This document shows positions 55,101 through 64,000 of a stretch of 64,000 nt of DNA, piece after piece; positions within the stretch are counted from its first letter, which is position 1, and the number at the start of each line of letters is the position of its first letter. The notes under the pieces are model-generated. The model had not been told where the DNA came from and searched no databases. It worked only from the letters and a program-made list of their open reading frames with translations. Both the position numbers and the translations under genes were made by a program. Source of the stretch: Oegoconia quadripuncta (Eukaryota; Arthropoda; Insecta; Lepidoptera; Autostichidae); NCBI GenBank assembly GCA_949316235.1, contig OX438748.1, forward strand, positions 1,925,001 to 1,989,000, in the 5' to 3' direction.

Positions 55101-58100
55101 GACGTATCCTGATAATCACGTCATAGCCTTCCAGGGACGGGACGAAAGCGCGCTAAGGTGAAATAAATAAACATAAATATCTTTGCACATACACACAGCG
55201 CCATCTAGTTCCACACTAAGTAACTAAGCACTATAGTGTACATACATACACAGCTGAAGTTACAACAACGTTAGAAAATTAATGCTTGACACGACATCCA
55301 CAGTTCACCTTAATATATAGAAATGCACACGTGACATGGAAATGCCGTTTCAAATCTGGTAAATAGCTAGAATATACTCTGGATAAAAACATTGGAAATG
55401 TTTTATGCCGATAAAGTAGTTTGTGTCTGACTACATGGCATTGAATGGGTTAAATACAATCGCGATAAAGTTATTCCACGCAGGCGAAGCTAGTAGTAGT
55501 AGTAGTAGTAGTAGTAGAAGTAGTAGTAGAAGTAGTAGTAGTAGTAGTAGTATAAGTAGTAGTAGTCGTCGTCGTAGTAGAAGTAGTAGTAGTATAAGTA
55601 GTAGTAGTATAAGTAGTAGTAGTAGAAGTAGTAATAGTAGTAGTAGAAGTAGTAGTAGTCGTCGTCGTAGTAGTAGTATAAGTAGTAGTAGTCGTCGTAG
55701 TAGTAGTAGAAGTAGTAATAGTAGTAGTAGAAGTAGTAGTAGTCGTCGTCGTAGTAGAAGTAGTAGTAGTATAAGTAGTAGTAGTCGTCGTAGTAGTAGT
55801 AAAAGTAGTAGTAGTAATAGTAGTAGTAGAAGTAGTAGTAGTCGTCGTCGTCGTAGTAGTAGAAGTAGTAATAGTAGTAGTAGAAGTAGTAGTCGTCGTC
55901 GTCGTCGTAGTAGTAGAAGTAGTAATAGTAGTAGTAGAAGTAGTAGTAGTCGTCGTCGTAGTAGAAGTAGTAGTAGTCGTAGTAGTAGAAGTAGTAATAG
56001 TAGTAGTAGAAGTAGTAGTAGTCGTCGTCGTAGTAGAAGTAGTAGTAGTATAAGTAGTAGTAGTCGTCGTAGTAGTAGTAGAAGTAGTAGAAGTAGTAGT
56101 AGTCGTCGTCGTAGTAGAAGTAGTAGTAGTATAAGTAGTAGTAGTCGTCGTAGTAGTAGTCGTCGTAGTAGTAGTCGTCGTAGTAGAAGTAGTAGTAATA
56201 GTAGTAGCAGTAGTAGTATAAACTGACCAGCGCGTTGTCAGTCCCCCCGGTGGGCAGGCCCCGCAGGTGGGCGAGGGCGCGGGCGGCCAGCGCCCGGGCC
56301 CGCGCCAGCACGGCGGCCGACGGTGACGTCACGCTCCACGCGCTGGGGGCGTGCCCGTCCATCGACGTCACCACGTACATGTGCGGCGGCTGGCTGCGGT
56401 CGCGGGCGTTGAACTGCCGCTCCAGCTCCGCTATGTCCTCGCCTGGAGAGCGACCATCACATTCGTTAAATATAGAACGCTTGTGGCTCTCAAGTATATG
56501 AGTAGATGATTTGTTAGCAAATTAAAGTAACTAGAGTTTCCTAAATTCATCATGACCAATAGAAATCACCATGTCATGCATGAGTAGACGATTATGAAAC
56601 GGACGGTGTACGGATGAACCTGTATAGGTTTTTGTGACACTTGTAAATATATCTTTGTCACATTTTAGATAAATAAACAGAATACAATCTATTATCTATA
56701 CATCGTTTGTTAATTAATTTCAGCTCACATCCACCTACGATTGGCTTAGGCCTCTTCTCTATTGTGCCAATGTTCATAGTCAAAATATTATAAAAGATGA
56801 ATTAAATGAATTTGTATTTAAAATAAGATAAACAAAATCCTCTATACTACCACAATATAAAAGGTATATTATGTTCGTTCGTATTTGTTTTACCTCTAAA
56901 TAGTACAAAACAGTTGTGTGATTAGCACACGGTTAGCACATAATATAATGCCTGTGTATGTGTGTGCCTTTGCTCGACTCATACATCTCGATAGATGATG
57001 CTAATGCGATAGATAGATAAATTTAAGCCAAGCGATGATACACGAACAAAGATAAACTTGATAATAATCACTTGATTTACTTATAAAAATGCTAACAGTA
57101 TGCGTGCTCACTGTATGATGGGCAAACGTGAACTGATTATGTACGAGCGTTGAAAAGCGTTACACTATGATGGAATTTCTGAGATGAGAAAACGCATGAT
57201 CGAGTATTTTTTTTAAAGGTATATAAATAAATAAATATTTGGGGCACTTACTCCAATCACCTAGTCCCAAACTAAGCAAAGCTTGTACTATGGATACTGG
57301 ATAACGGATAAACATACATAAATATTTATATAAACATTCATGACTCGGGAATAAATGTTCGTATTCATCATACAAACATTTACCTCTCGCGGGATTCGAA
57401 CCGGCAACCGTTGGTTTCGCTGACTGGGTCACTATCCACTACACCAATCGGTCGTCAAATCGGTCTTAATAATTAAGAATTATTAGGAGTTCACTGTTTA
57501 CGAGGGATGAAAAGTGTGAGGACACCGAAAGAAGAGTGAATGCCGGAAATCGGGTGAACGGAGTACTGCATGTCTTTATAAGGAGTAAGAATGGGTCCAA
57601 AATAGCTCGCGTGGCTGTTCACGGCGGGGTGCTGGTTCCAACACTGATTTACGGAAGTGAATGCTAGGTATGGCAAAAGAAGAATGAAATTAGAATTAAC
57701 GAGGTGGAAATAAGATCATCGAGAAGACTTCGAAATATAGAATCAGTAATAGGGAGTTGAGCAGGGTGAATGAAGACGGAGCGGCGAAGATTGAAAGAGC
57801 TATGCCGAGGTGTTTTCGACATCAACTACACCGATCGGTCGTCAAATTCGCCATCGACGCGCATCGATGAGGGACAAAAGTACGCGTGCATATGGCGGGC
57901 CGTGCACCCGCGTGCGTCACTCACGCTTCATGTCCCCGTTGAAGTCGAGGAGGAGCATCTCGGTGGCCCAGTCGGTGTGGGCCAGCAGGTGCAGCGCGCG
58001 GGCCAGCGCGGCCAGCGGGCCGAGCGGCGCGGCGAGCGGCTCGGGCCGCGCGGGCCGCACGAACGCGGCCGCGGCCAGCAGCTCGCCCAGCGGCGCGGGG

Positions 58101-61100
58101 AACTGCTCGCCCGCCAGCAGCTGCGCCGCCAGCCAGCGGGACACCAGGCACGCCGCGGGGCCGAACGACGGGTGCCGCTGCTGCAGCCTGGGCCGCACGG
58201 CGCCGGGTGTTATTTCATTTATTTATAATTTATTGCACACGAGCACACGTAAAAGTCAAATACATAAGATAGCCAGTCCTCCAAATGTGTTGGGGTTTCT
58301 GGGTCAGTACGCTTCCACCTTCGACCTCATCTTCACTTAACAACAGGTGTGATTGAGGTCGAGTACCAACCCGTTGTGCATATAAAAAAAAAACATACTA
58401 GATACAGAATGTACAAAAGGCACTAGCTTATCTCTAAAAGGAGATTTCTTCCAGCAAGACCCTGCAAATGTGTAGGAAAATACGTGCACTGAGAAAAAAG
58501 TGTCAAGTATTATGTTATGATATTCTTATTTTTTTTTTTATGATTGACCGGATTCGCGTTCCACCACAATCTCAGCTGATGGAAAGTAACAATGTGGTCG
58601 AAAATGAAGCATGCGATCCCAGCAAATGCCTATTCACTCAGCTCTTAAAGATCCCGAGGTAGTAGACATACATTACATATATCTTTACAATACAATAAAT
58701 TATATAGTTTTATTATTGTGTACTTTATTTTGAGATTTGAAATAAAGAATAATTGGTGAAAAATTACAAAAAATGCCTAAAATTTGTGTTTGGATTCAAG
58801 AAATGACCAACTTTTGTGTTTGATTCAAGGTTGCTTTCGTTTATTCATCTTTTATGGCATGCCAGTAATCATCAGACAGGACATTTAATCTAGTTTATAA
58901 AAATCTATAACATGTCTAATTTTGGATAACAATATAAGCAAGATATCCTTGATTAGCCAAACCAAGTCACGCAACCGCGCCGGATACCGACACGCGAAAG
59001 GGTCAGGGCGCGTGGGTAGACAATGCTGGAGAGGTTAATAAATCAAACAGTTTCAATCGGGTAAATGATACAGTAAGGGTCAGTTCACACCGAGACGCGA
59101 CGCTGCGCGCACATTTTTCATAGAGCGACTCAGAATATACTTTATTCACTACACGAAAAGATACACATTACATTGTGAGAATTCAGATTACGTTGCACCA
59201 CGCAGCACTGCGCCTCGAGGTGCAGCGCGAAATCATTGGCCTCTTTGAGTATCGTCGCGTCGCGTCGCGTCTCGGTGTGAATTGACCCTAAGATGACAAA
59301 CTGCCGTAAATGAACCAATAACGGGCGACAGGACAACATTTAAGAATTTTTAGATTATAGCGATGCACTAATATTGCGCAGGATTCGCTGTTAAAAGTAA
59401 GTAAGAGGTTACTTGTGTTACTTTGCACGAGAGACTAGCGCTATAACTAATATAATGCAATAATAGAATATAATAAGATTTAGTTGCTCTTGAATAGGGT
59501 ACATTAGATTAGGTGTTGTTAAGATCCGCCTAATTCAGTCATTACAATGACGTGCAAATATTGGACAATATTAAAGTTTCACACAAAGGTAATCAGCATG
59601 CATAACAATTAATCGCTTTTGTGCTAAACGAAATTTTTATGGAGGAGAACTAGTAAGTACCTTTTAAAAGTTACAAATCAAAAAGCAAGTGGAGTAAGGA
59701 AAGCATAACTAGAATAATTTGGTATTTTTGAATGTTTAATATATGTTCAGTATAGAACCTCGCCTGACGCTGTCGGCACAATTATGTAAAGACTGGCGCC
59801 ATCTATCGGCAAACCCGTGTACCCACCTCTAATCAATCTATTCACTTCAATAGGTACAAGTGTACCTTTCTCACGGGTTCCAGGACAATCCGACAGATGG
59901 CGCGACTCTAAAGGTATGGCGCGCGGCCAGTTTTTCGCTCTCTTACGGTCGGAACAACATCCAATAATAAACCTCAATCATCACGCAGCTGCAGTTTATC
60001 TTCTCCCAACAATATGCATACTGTGTGTCTAGATAAATAAACAAGAAAAAGCACCAAAAACCTAATAATAATAAGTGTATTCTTACCCATTCAAAGCGCC
60101 CCTCAACCTGGGTAACAGCACAGTGTCTCTATACAGATTCATACTCTCTTCAGTCTCCTTGTACTTCACAACTCCATTCACCATCTCTCTCCGCAGCAGC
60201 GTTATCTCCTTCGGATGCGCGATCACCAGCCGAAAAACTAGACCATTTTTGAGCACGTCCACGTGAGTTGGATAGGCTTGCGTCGGGAGCGAGCATTGTT
60301 GAGTGAGGCGCTCAGCTATTTGGAGGTTGAAGGCAGCTTTGAGGCACCTGAATGCTTCGATATCGCCCGGCCATTTGCCGCTATGCCCTGTAATTATCAT
60401 CATCATCGTCAGCCCGTAAACATCCCACTGCAGGGATTTAGACCTTCCCTCGTATGGCCCAATGTGGATTGGGAACATCACGTGCCTTTTAATTTTTATT
60501 TCTCAGGCATGCAGGTTTCCTCACGATGTTTTCCTTCACCGTTTAAGAGAAGTAGGATAAATGCACAAAAGTAGTTAAATTAAATTTAAAACCTGGCCTG
60601 CCTGGGAATCGAACCCAGACCTCCTAAATTGAGAGAGTGCCATTTCAATAACAGTGTTCTAAAAATCTGACTAATTGAAATGTACTCTCTGTACAAAATA
60701 AATAATTTTTGACTATTGAAATAATCTGTCTTTTTTTTTATGCATAACGGGTTGGTACTTGACCTCATGCAATCACACCTGATGTTAAGTGAAGATGAGG
60801 TCGAAGATGGAAGCGTACTGACCCGGAAACCCCAACACATTTGGGGGACTGGCTATCTTATCTCTGACAACCGGAACACGACAATGCTATTAACATTGCT
60901 GCTTGGCGGCAGATTTAGATAAGATGGTGGTAGCTAGCCAGGCGGACATTTAAAATGCCCTACCACCAACCAAACCGAGTACTTAAACATGTACCCCGCT
61001 GGGGATCGAACCCGCGACCTCGGAATTGTAAACCCAATGTTGTTTACATTGAGCCACGGAGGCGGTTGAATATGTTGTCTATGAATAGATATCACAATTC

Positions 61101-62812
61101 ACTCACCCAACTCAATCACGGCCCGACACACTGGTGTATACTGGGGCACAGAAAACGAGCCATCATCTTTCCGTATGTCCTTGAGGAGAGCCGCGGCCCC
61201 GCGCCGTCGGGGGTTCCGAGGGGTATGAGGCACGGGGGGGCACGGCTCGCATGCACTGAACACGGGGGAGGTGCCTGAGGAAAGTTTACATTATATTGTT
61301 TACTAGCTTCCCGCAAGTATAAAATACTTAACTGTACCCTGTCAGAGGGCGGAGTTTTGTTTCGATTTAACTTTACTACCGTGTTCACGTTTACGTGACA
61401 TTTTGTATGAAGAAATGTGCAGCGCCTCTAGCGGATAGTTTGCAAAACGATTTTTTTCATAGATACTTTTTGCGTAAACGCGAACGCGGTGGTAAAGTTA
61501 AAAACGAGACAAAACTCGCACTTCGTACACAGTACCCTATGCCTGTCCAAAAAGGATGAATTCTTTTTTTTTTTTTTTCTTACTACCGTCACAGTACCTA
61601 AGATTAACAACTATTATGGCCAAAGAACCAGAAAATTTCTAGTGCCCAAAATATTTAACAGTTTTCCTCAAGATATAAAGAGTGACACTCTGCTTAAATC
61701 ATTTAAGACTAAAATAAAAAAGTTCCTGTTAGAAAAGTTTAACAAATCATCTTTTAAATATATATGAAACGAAACATATATGTTTATGTTCCATTTACTA
61801 TGCTTACTGGTAATGCTGTGAAACTCATAAAAGTTTAAATAAAGCGTTACAGTTACATTGTAAGATTATTAAGATCAAGGGAGTATATTTTCTGTCCATA
61901 AACTATTTATAGTTTGGTAGAAGTGTGTGAAATTGTAACTCTAAAAAGAAACTCAAAATAAACGTTTTATTTATTTTATTTTATTTACAAAGTACGTTAC
62001 GTTTATGGCAAAGAGTAATATAATACAGAGGTTTATGACCAAGGCTTTTTCAGCGAGTGATGTTTTTATTTCTTATACTAATTTGTGTATACTGGATGAA
62101 GCAAGCTACCAATTTGTTAGAATTTTTTTTTATTCCATCACTGACAGGTACTCTATACAAGTGCAAGAAAATCACGGCCTTTAAAATTATATCGTTACTG
62201 GATAATAAGGCTTATAGAACATTATACCTGAGAGTTTAAAAACCATGTCAAAACAACATTAACAAAAAAAGGTTATTACAAAATTAGTGACTACCTGAAT
62301 GACAAAAACGCTTGGTATACTTCGCCCAGCTCCCAAAAATTATGAAATTGTATTAGTTGTATACTTTTATAAATATAAAAAAAAAAGAAAAGAAAATGAT
62401 CCTGTGGGTTTCTTGCGCCGCTTCTTTTCCCACAGATGATTTCCCTTTCCGAAGCGGTGGTAGCTTGGACATACTGACTGACCGAAAAATGCTTAGCCCT
62501 ATTTTTATTTCCAATAGATTTAAATTGACATTCAACAAATGATATCATGTATCTTACGTTGAAATGAGTTTGAGTTTGAGATTGGGGAGCACGTTAAAGA
62601 CGAAAAAGCGTTCCAGTATTCGGGCGTAAGTGTGTTTAAGTTAGTGGTACCGGCGACGGCGCTGACGTCCAGCGGCAGGTGGGTGAGCGCGCGCAGGTCC
62701 TGGCGCAGCTCGTCCAGCGCGGCCTGAGCCGCCGCGCCCGCCGCCTGCCACCCGCCCGCCGTCAGCGAGGCCAGCTGCCCCTGCACGTGGGACAGCTGCC
62801 CGCCCGTTATAC
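52128..62812 (-). CDS. Nol6: Nucleolar protein 6 (Nol6/Mat89Ba), C-terminal half; 5' part lies outside the window
   Basis: Minus-strand exons in transcription order: 62812-62651, 61274-61107, 60387-60087, 58187-57925, 56442-56228, 55152-54961, 54386-54285 and 52283-52128 (stop TGA). All phases join, giving 518 residues. Landmarks match my recollection of the Nol6 family: SPVF and PP after the first junction, HSGKWPGD, YPTHVDVLKNGLVFRL, ALNG-LQQRHPSFGPAACLVSRW, DWATEMLLLDFNG, LEGYDVIIRIRP, VEFDPVAKYLDELR, DEFALFFHDTYGGDVIGVLW and the ending GRGLVEDIPGF. Nol6 is a nucleolar factor of early small-subunit (18S) pre-ribosome assembly, built from inactive nucleotidyltransferase/PAP-like modules. 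The family is about 1,100-1,150 residues long, so roughly half is missing at the right edge. The exons are very GC-rich compared with the introns. A SINE or microsatellite lies within a few bases of several splice sites, yet no exon is broken. It is convergent with gene C. Confidence 0.92.
52387..52700 (-). mobile_element. SINE family A in the last Nol6 intron
   Basis: 'ttgtagcacttgatctcaat', body, 'cccgctggggactttcgcga', 'acattgagccacgaaagcgg'. In the sense orientation of Nol6. Confidence 0.85.
52738..52850 (-). repeat. LINE 3'-tail repeat (family J)
   Basis: Reverse complement of the 28560/62396 repeat: 'gtcagtcaatatgtccaagc', 'tcatctgtgggaaacgaagc'. Confidence 0.65.
53842..54070 (-). mobile_element. 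SINE family B, full-length copy
   Basis: 'aaatatttcggacacttaca', 'ctatggatactagataacgg', 'cgaacccgcaaccgttggtt', 'cagggtcactatccgctaca', 'accgaccggtcgtc'. It has a small deletion at the B box. Confidence 0.85.
54611..54816 (-). mobile_element. SINE family A, 5'-truncated copy
   Basis: 'gttttatgcacgacggattc', 'gttaagtgaagatgaggtcg' and 'agataagatggtggtggcta'. It lies in the Nol6 intron between exons 54961 and 54386. Confidence 0.8.
55157..55238 (-). mobile_element. SINE family C 3' tail at a Nol6 splice acceptor
   Basis: On the minus strand 'gtggaactagatggcgctgt' is followed by a TTTA tail that ends at the acceptor 'tttcaccttag' of exon 55152-54961. The tail supplies most of the pyrimidine tract. 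Confidence 0.75.
55494..56222. repeat. AGT/CGT trinucleotide microsatellite (about 730 bp)
   Basis: Almost pure (AGT)n interspersed with (CGT)n, AAGT, AAT and ATAAGT variants in a higher-order pattern. It fills most of a 1,075-bp Nol6 intron and ends 5 bp from the donor at 56227. On the minus strand it is open in the frame of the upstream exon (Tyr, Asp and Phe codons). On the plus strand it reads as Ser/Arg, which I regard as incidental. Confidence 0.95.
56443..57223 (-). other. Nol6 intron segment, nothing recognised
   Basis: AT-rich sequence after exon 58187-57925's intron partner, between 56443 and the SINE B copy at 57224. No repeat family or coding exon was assigned. Confidence 0.55.
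57224..57456 (-). mobile_element. SINE family B, full-length copy
   Basis: 'gcacttactccaatcaccta', 'actggataacggataaacat', 'cgggattcgaaccggcaacc', 'gctgactgggtcactatcca'. Confidence 0.85.
57470..57835 (+). mobile_element. LINE ORF2 fragment (RTE-like)
   Basis: Frame-broken reading FTRDEKCEDTERRVNAGNRV, NGVLHVFIRSKNGSKIARVA, VHGGVLVPTLIYGSEC, typical of the region after the RT core. Interrupted by stops; antisense to Nol6. Confidence 0.7.
58265..58393 (+). mobile_element. SINE family A, 3' third
   Basis: 'aagatagccagtcctccaaa', 'cttccaccttcgacctcatc', 'cacaggtgtgattgaggtcg'-like end, oligo-A. It lies 77 bp upstream (in Nol6 sense) of exon 58187-57925. Confidence 0.8.
58394..59073 (-). other. 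Nol6 intron segment, nothing recognised
   Basis: AT-rich with one LINE-tail-like piece (ctatctctaaaaggagattt ... ccagcaagacc) near 58425-58460. No exon found. Confidence 0.5.
59074..59291. mobile_element. MITE with about 28-bp terminal inverted repeats
   Basis: Left 'taagggtcagttcacaccga' plus 'gacgcgacg'; right 'cgtcgcgtctcggtgtgaat' plus 'tgaccctaa'. The interior is unrelated to the other families here. Confidence 0.8.
59744..60011 (-). mobile_element. Solo LTR, second copy
   Basis: Reverse orientation of 6411-6687: begins TGTTCAGTAT and ends CTCCCAACA, with the 'ggtacaagtgtacc' core. The flanks ATATA and ATATG agree at four of five bases, an eroded target duplication. Confidence 0.75.
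60395..60635 (-). repeat. Dispersed repeat D (SINE-like), copy 2
   Basis: 'catcccactgcagggattta', 'ttctcaggcatgcaggtttc' and 'gcctgggaatcgaacccaga' (B-box-like on the minus strand). It starts 8 bp upstream of the Nol6 exon 60387-60087. Confidence 0.65.
60731..61067 (-). mobile_element. SINE family A, full-length copy
   Basis: Oligo-T, 'tatgcataacgggttggtac', body, 'ccccgctggggatcgaaccc', 'acattgagccacggaggcgg'. It ends 40 bp after the donor of Nol6 exon 61274-61107. Confidence 0.9.
61345..61528. mobile_element. MITE, family K, copy 2
   Basis: Inverted ends 'ggcggagttttgtttcg' and 'gagacaaaactcgcacttcg'; interior 'gcgcctctagcggatag'. Opposite orientation to 35800-35985. Confidence 0.7.
61560..62340 (+). 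mobile_element. LINE 3' ends (two fragments)
   Basis: 61580-61765 reads NNYYGQRTRKFLVPKIFNSF, then LLKSFKTKIKKFLLEKF, a LINE ORF2 C-terminus with a short 3' tail to about 61980. 62050-62340 is a second broken piece (KITAFKIISLLDNKAYRTLY; 'ttacaaaattagtgactacc'). Confidence 0.6.
62396..62575 (+). repeat. LINE 3'-tail repeat (family J)
   Basis: 'cctgtgggtttcttgcgccg', 'cccacagatgatttcccttt', 'ggacatactgactgaccgaa', 'atatcatgtatcttacgttg'. Its end is 75 bp from a Nol6 donor site. Confidence 0.65.
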
Positions 62813-62820
62813 CTGGACCA

Positions 62821-62938
62821 ATACGACGGCTGCTATACCGAAATGTCGCGGGATCGAATCCCGCTAAGGGCATATTTATGTTTGTATGATGAATATAGAT
62901 GTTTCCGAGTTATGGATGTTTTTCATTTAAATATGTAT
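62821..62938 (+). mobile_element. SINE family C fragment at a Nol6 acceptor
   Basis: 'ctgctataccgaaatgtcgc', 'gggatcgaatcccgctaagg', 'ttatggatgtttttcattta'. It is antisense to Nol6 and begins about 8 bp beyond exon 62812. Confidence 0.7.
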
Positions 62939-63479
62939 GAAATGAAATCACTTTATTTTTGCATTGTAGCTGGTGTGGGTGGTAAATATATTACAATATT
63001 CCCCCCAAAATCTGGCTATTTGAGGCGTGGGAAACGTTTTTTGGCCAAAAACTAGTAATCCCAAAATATTATCTAGCGCGACATAAACGTTTATCGCGCA
63101 TGTCATGCTATTAGTGCAGGTGTACAAAGTAACTAAGTTAAAAGTTAAATATTTAGAAATCGGCTTAACCGATTATCATAAAATGTGCCCCAAGAACATA
63201 CACACATAACATTACGACCTTTATCTCAAATGGGGTGTTCAGAGATATCCCAAATAATAGTATTTAGGTGTTCCAAACATAATGATTGAAACAACATCCA
63301 CGGTTCACCTTAGGAATTATACAGAAATTCACATGTGAGCCCATCGCCGTTGAAACATGCCAAGCTATAGATGTTTTTTGGTGGAATGTCTCTTAGTCGT
63401 CCTTTACGACACCCACAGGAACAGACGGGTTGGTTCTATTCTATTTGAGTGCCGAAATCATATGTGCTATGGCACTGAG

Positions 63480-64000
63480 TCCATTATTAATAAACCATTC
63501 TCAAGATTGAGAATAGTTTTGTGACCGGTCTCAAGTCAACATGTTGATTAATAAACCCTACTTGAGACCTGAAACGCACGTGCATACTCAAATCAAATCA
63601 AAAATGTTTTTATTTCGTAAGTTAAAAGAATAACATTTGAAATCGTCATGACATACAGTTATCGCTCATTCACTAGGCAGTCTCCCCAGAGATGAACGAG
63701 CAAGAAACTCCGGGGTATATAATGTCTGATATAATATATTTAGAGTATTGTCTTTGTGGTGTAAAGAGAAACGAATGGATGTTGACTGTTTTAAAAAAGC
63801 GTCTATTTTCTGAAAACGATACTTTATATTTCTTATTGAAAAAATATAAAATAATAGTACTATATACTCAAGCAGTACTCACTTGAGACGAGCGCCAAGT
63901 TTCACGTACTAATAAATGAAACTCAAGACTATCATTCATTCGCCGCTGAGACGAATACATGAGAAGTGATCTCAGGTGAGTAGACCTCAAGATTGGTTTA
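63480..64000. mobile_element. MITE family E split by a LINE tail
   Basis: 63482-63595 and 63868-64000 together match the 44441 copy. The insert (63596-63868) begins 'aatcaaatcaaaaatgtttt', the 3' tail of the Jockey/CR1-like LINE in minus orientation, and 'tactcaa' occurs at both junctions. The element runs off the window. Confidence 0.7.

Larger units (their letters stand above)
62813..64000. other. Right edge: Nol6 intron continuing out of the window
   Basis: No further Nol6 exon was found. It contains a SINE C piece (62821-62938), a scrap matching 11185-11235 (gcgacataaacgtttatcgc at about 63075), and a MITE E copy split by a LINE tail from 63480 onward. Confidence 0.6.

Noticed and set aside
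55423..56226. 267-residue Ser/Arg-rich ORF on the plus strand
   Set aside because: It is the plus-strand reading of the AGT/CGT microsatellite inside a Nol6 intron. Codon content is fully explained by the repeat.
57770..58340. Plus-strand ORFs of 152 and 176 residues
   Set aside because: Antisense shadows of the GC-rich Nol6 exon 58187-57925 fused to LINE and SINE sequence.

Overview
The window looks like a moth or butterfly nuclear genome. The evidence is AT-rich spacer DNA, genes split into small exons with GT-AG introns, and a dense load of repeats typical of Lepidoptera: three tRNA-like SINE families, fragments of several LINE families, many short terminal-inverted-repeat elements (MITEs), and elements ending in the 'gaagtcgcgggaggaaagctagt' type of tail. 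No operon, bacterial gene or CRISPR array is visible.

Four protein-coding genes can be assembled by hand from the splice sites. Three lie head to tail on the + strand and are paralogous glycoside hydrolases of family GH31, of the myogenesis-regulating-glycosidase (MYORG) type: gene A (about 4001-14448), gene B (17042-32176) and gene C (40159-47789). They share exon phases and nearly identical exon lengths (661, 193, 110, 256/274, 157/154 nt), and all keep the two expected catalytic aspartates. They differ in one extra intron (C), a 6-residue insertion (B) and the C-terminus: B alone ends in a hydrophobic tail that looks like a GPI-anchor signal. The first exon, carrying the start codon, was not found for any of them.

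The fourth gene, on the - strand (62812 down to 52128), converges on gene C. It encodes the C-terminal half (about 518 residues in 8 exons) of nucleolar protein 6 (Nol6, called Mat89Ba in flies), a ribosome-biogenesis factor. Its N-terminal half should lie beyond the right edge. One of its introns is largely a 730-bp AGT/CGT microsatellite that touches the splice donor and is open in the exon's reading frame.

Everything else is transposable-element debris. The best-defined elements are a 772-bp hAT-like element with a perfect 8-bp target duplication (30754-31525), a second hAT-like MITE (43312-43610), a solo LTR with a 5-bp duplication (6411-6687), a near-perfect 365-bp-arm foldback (34028-34800) and 13 copies of one SINE family. 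SINE 3' tails repeatedly sit just upstream of splice acceptors. The 3' end of gene B has been re-duplicated into the B-C spacer. I see no clearly new multi-gene system. The most unusual items are the microsatellite-laden Nol6 intron, the GPI-type tail of gene B with its scattered copies, the SINE-tail acceptors and the large foldback.
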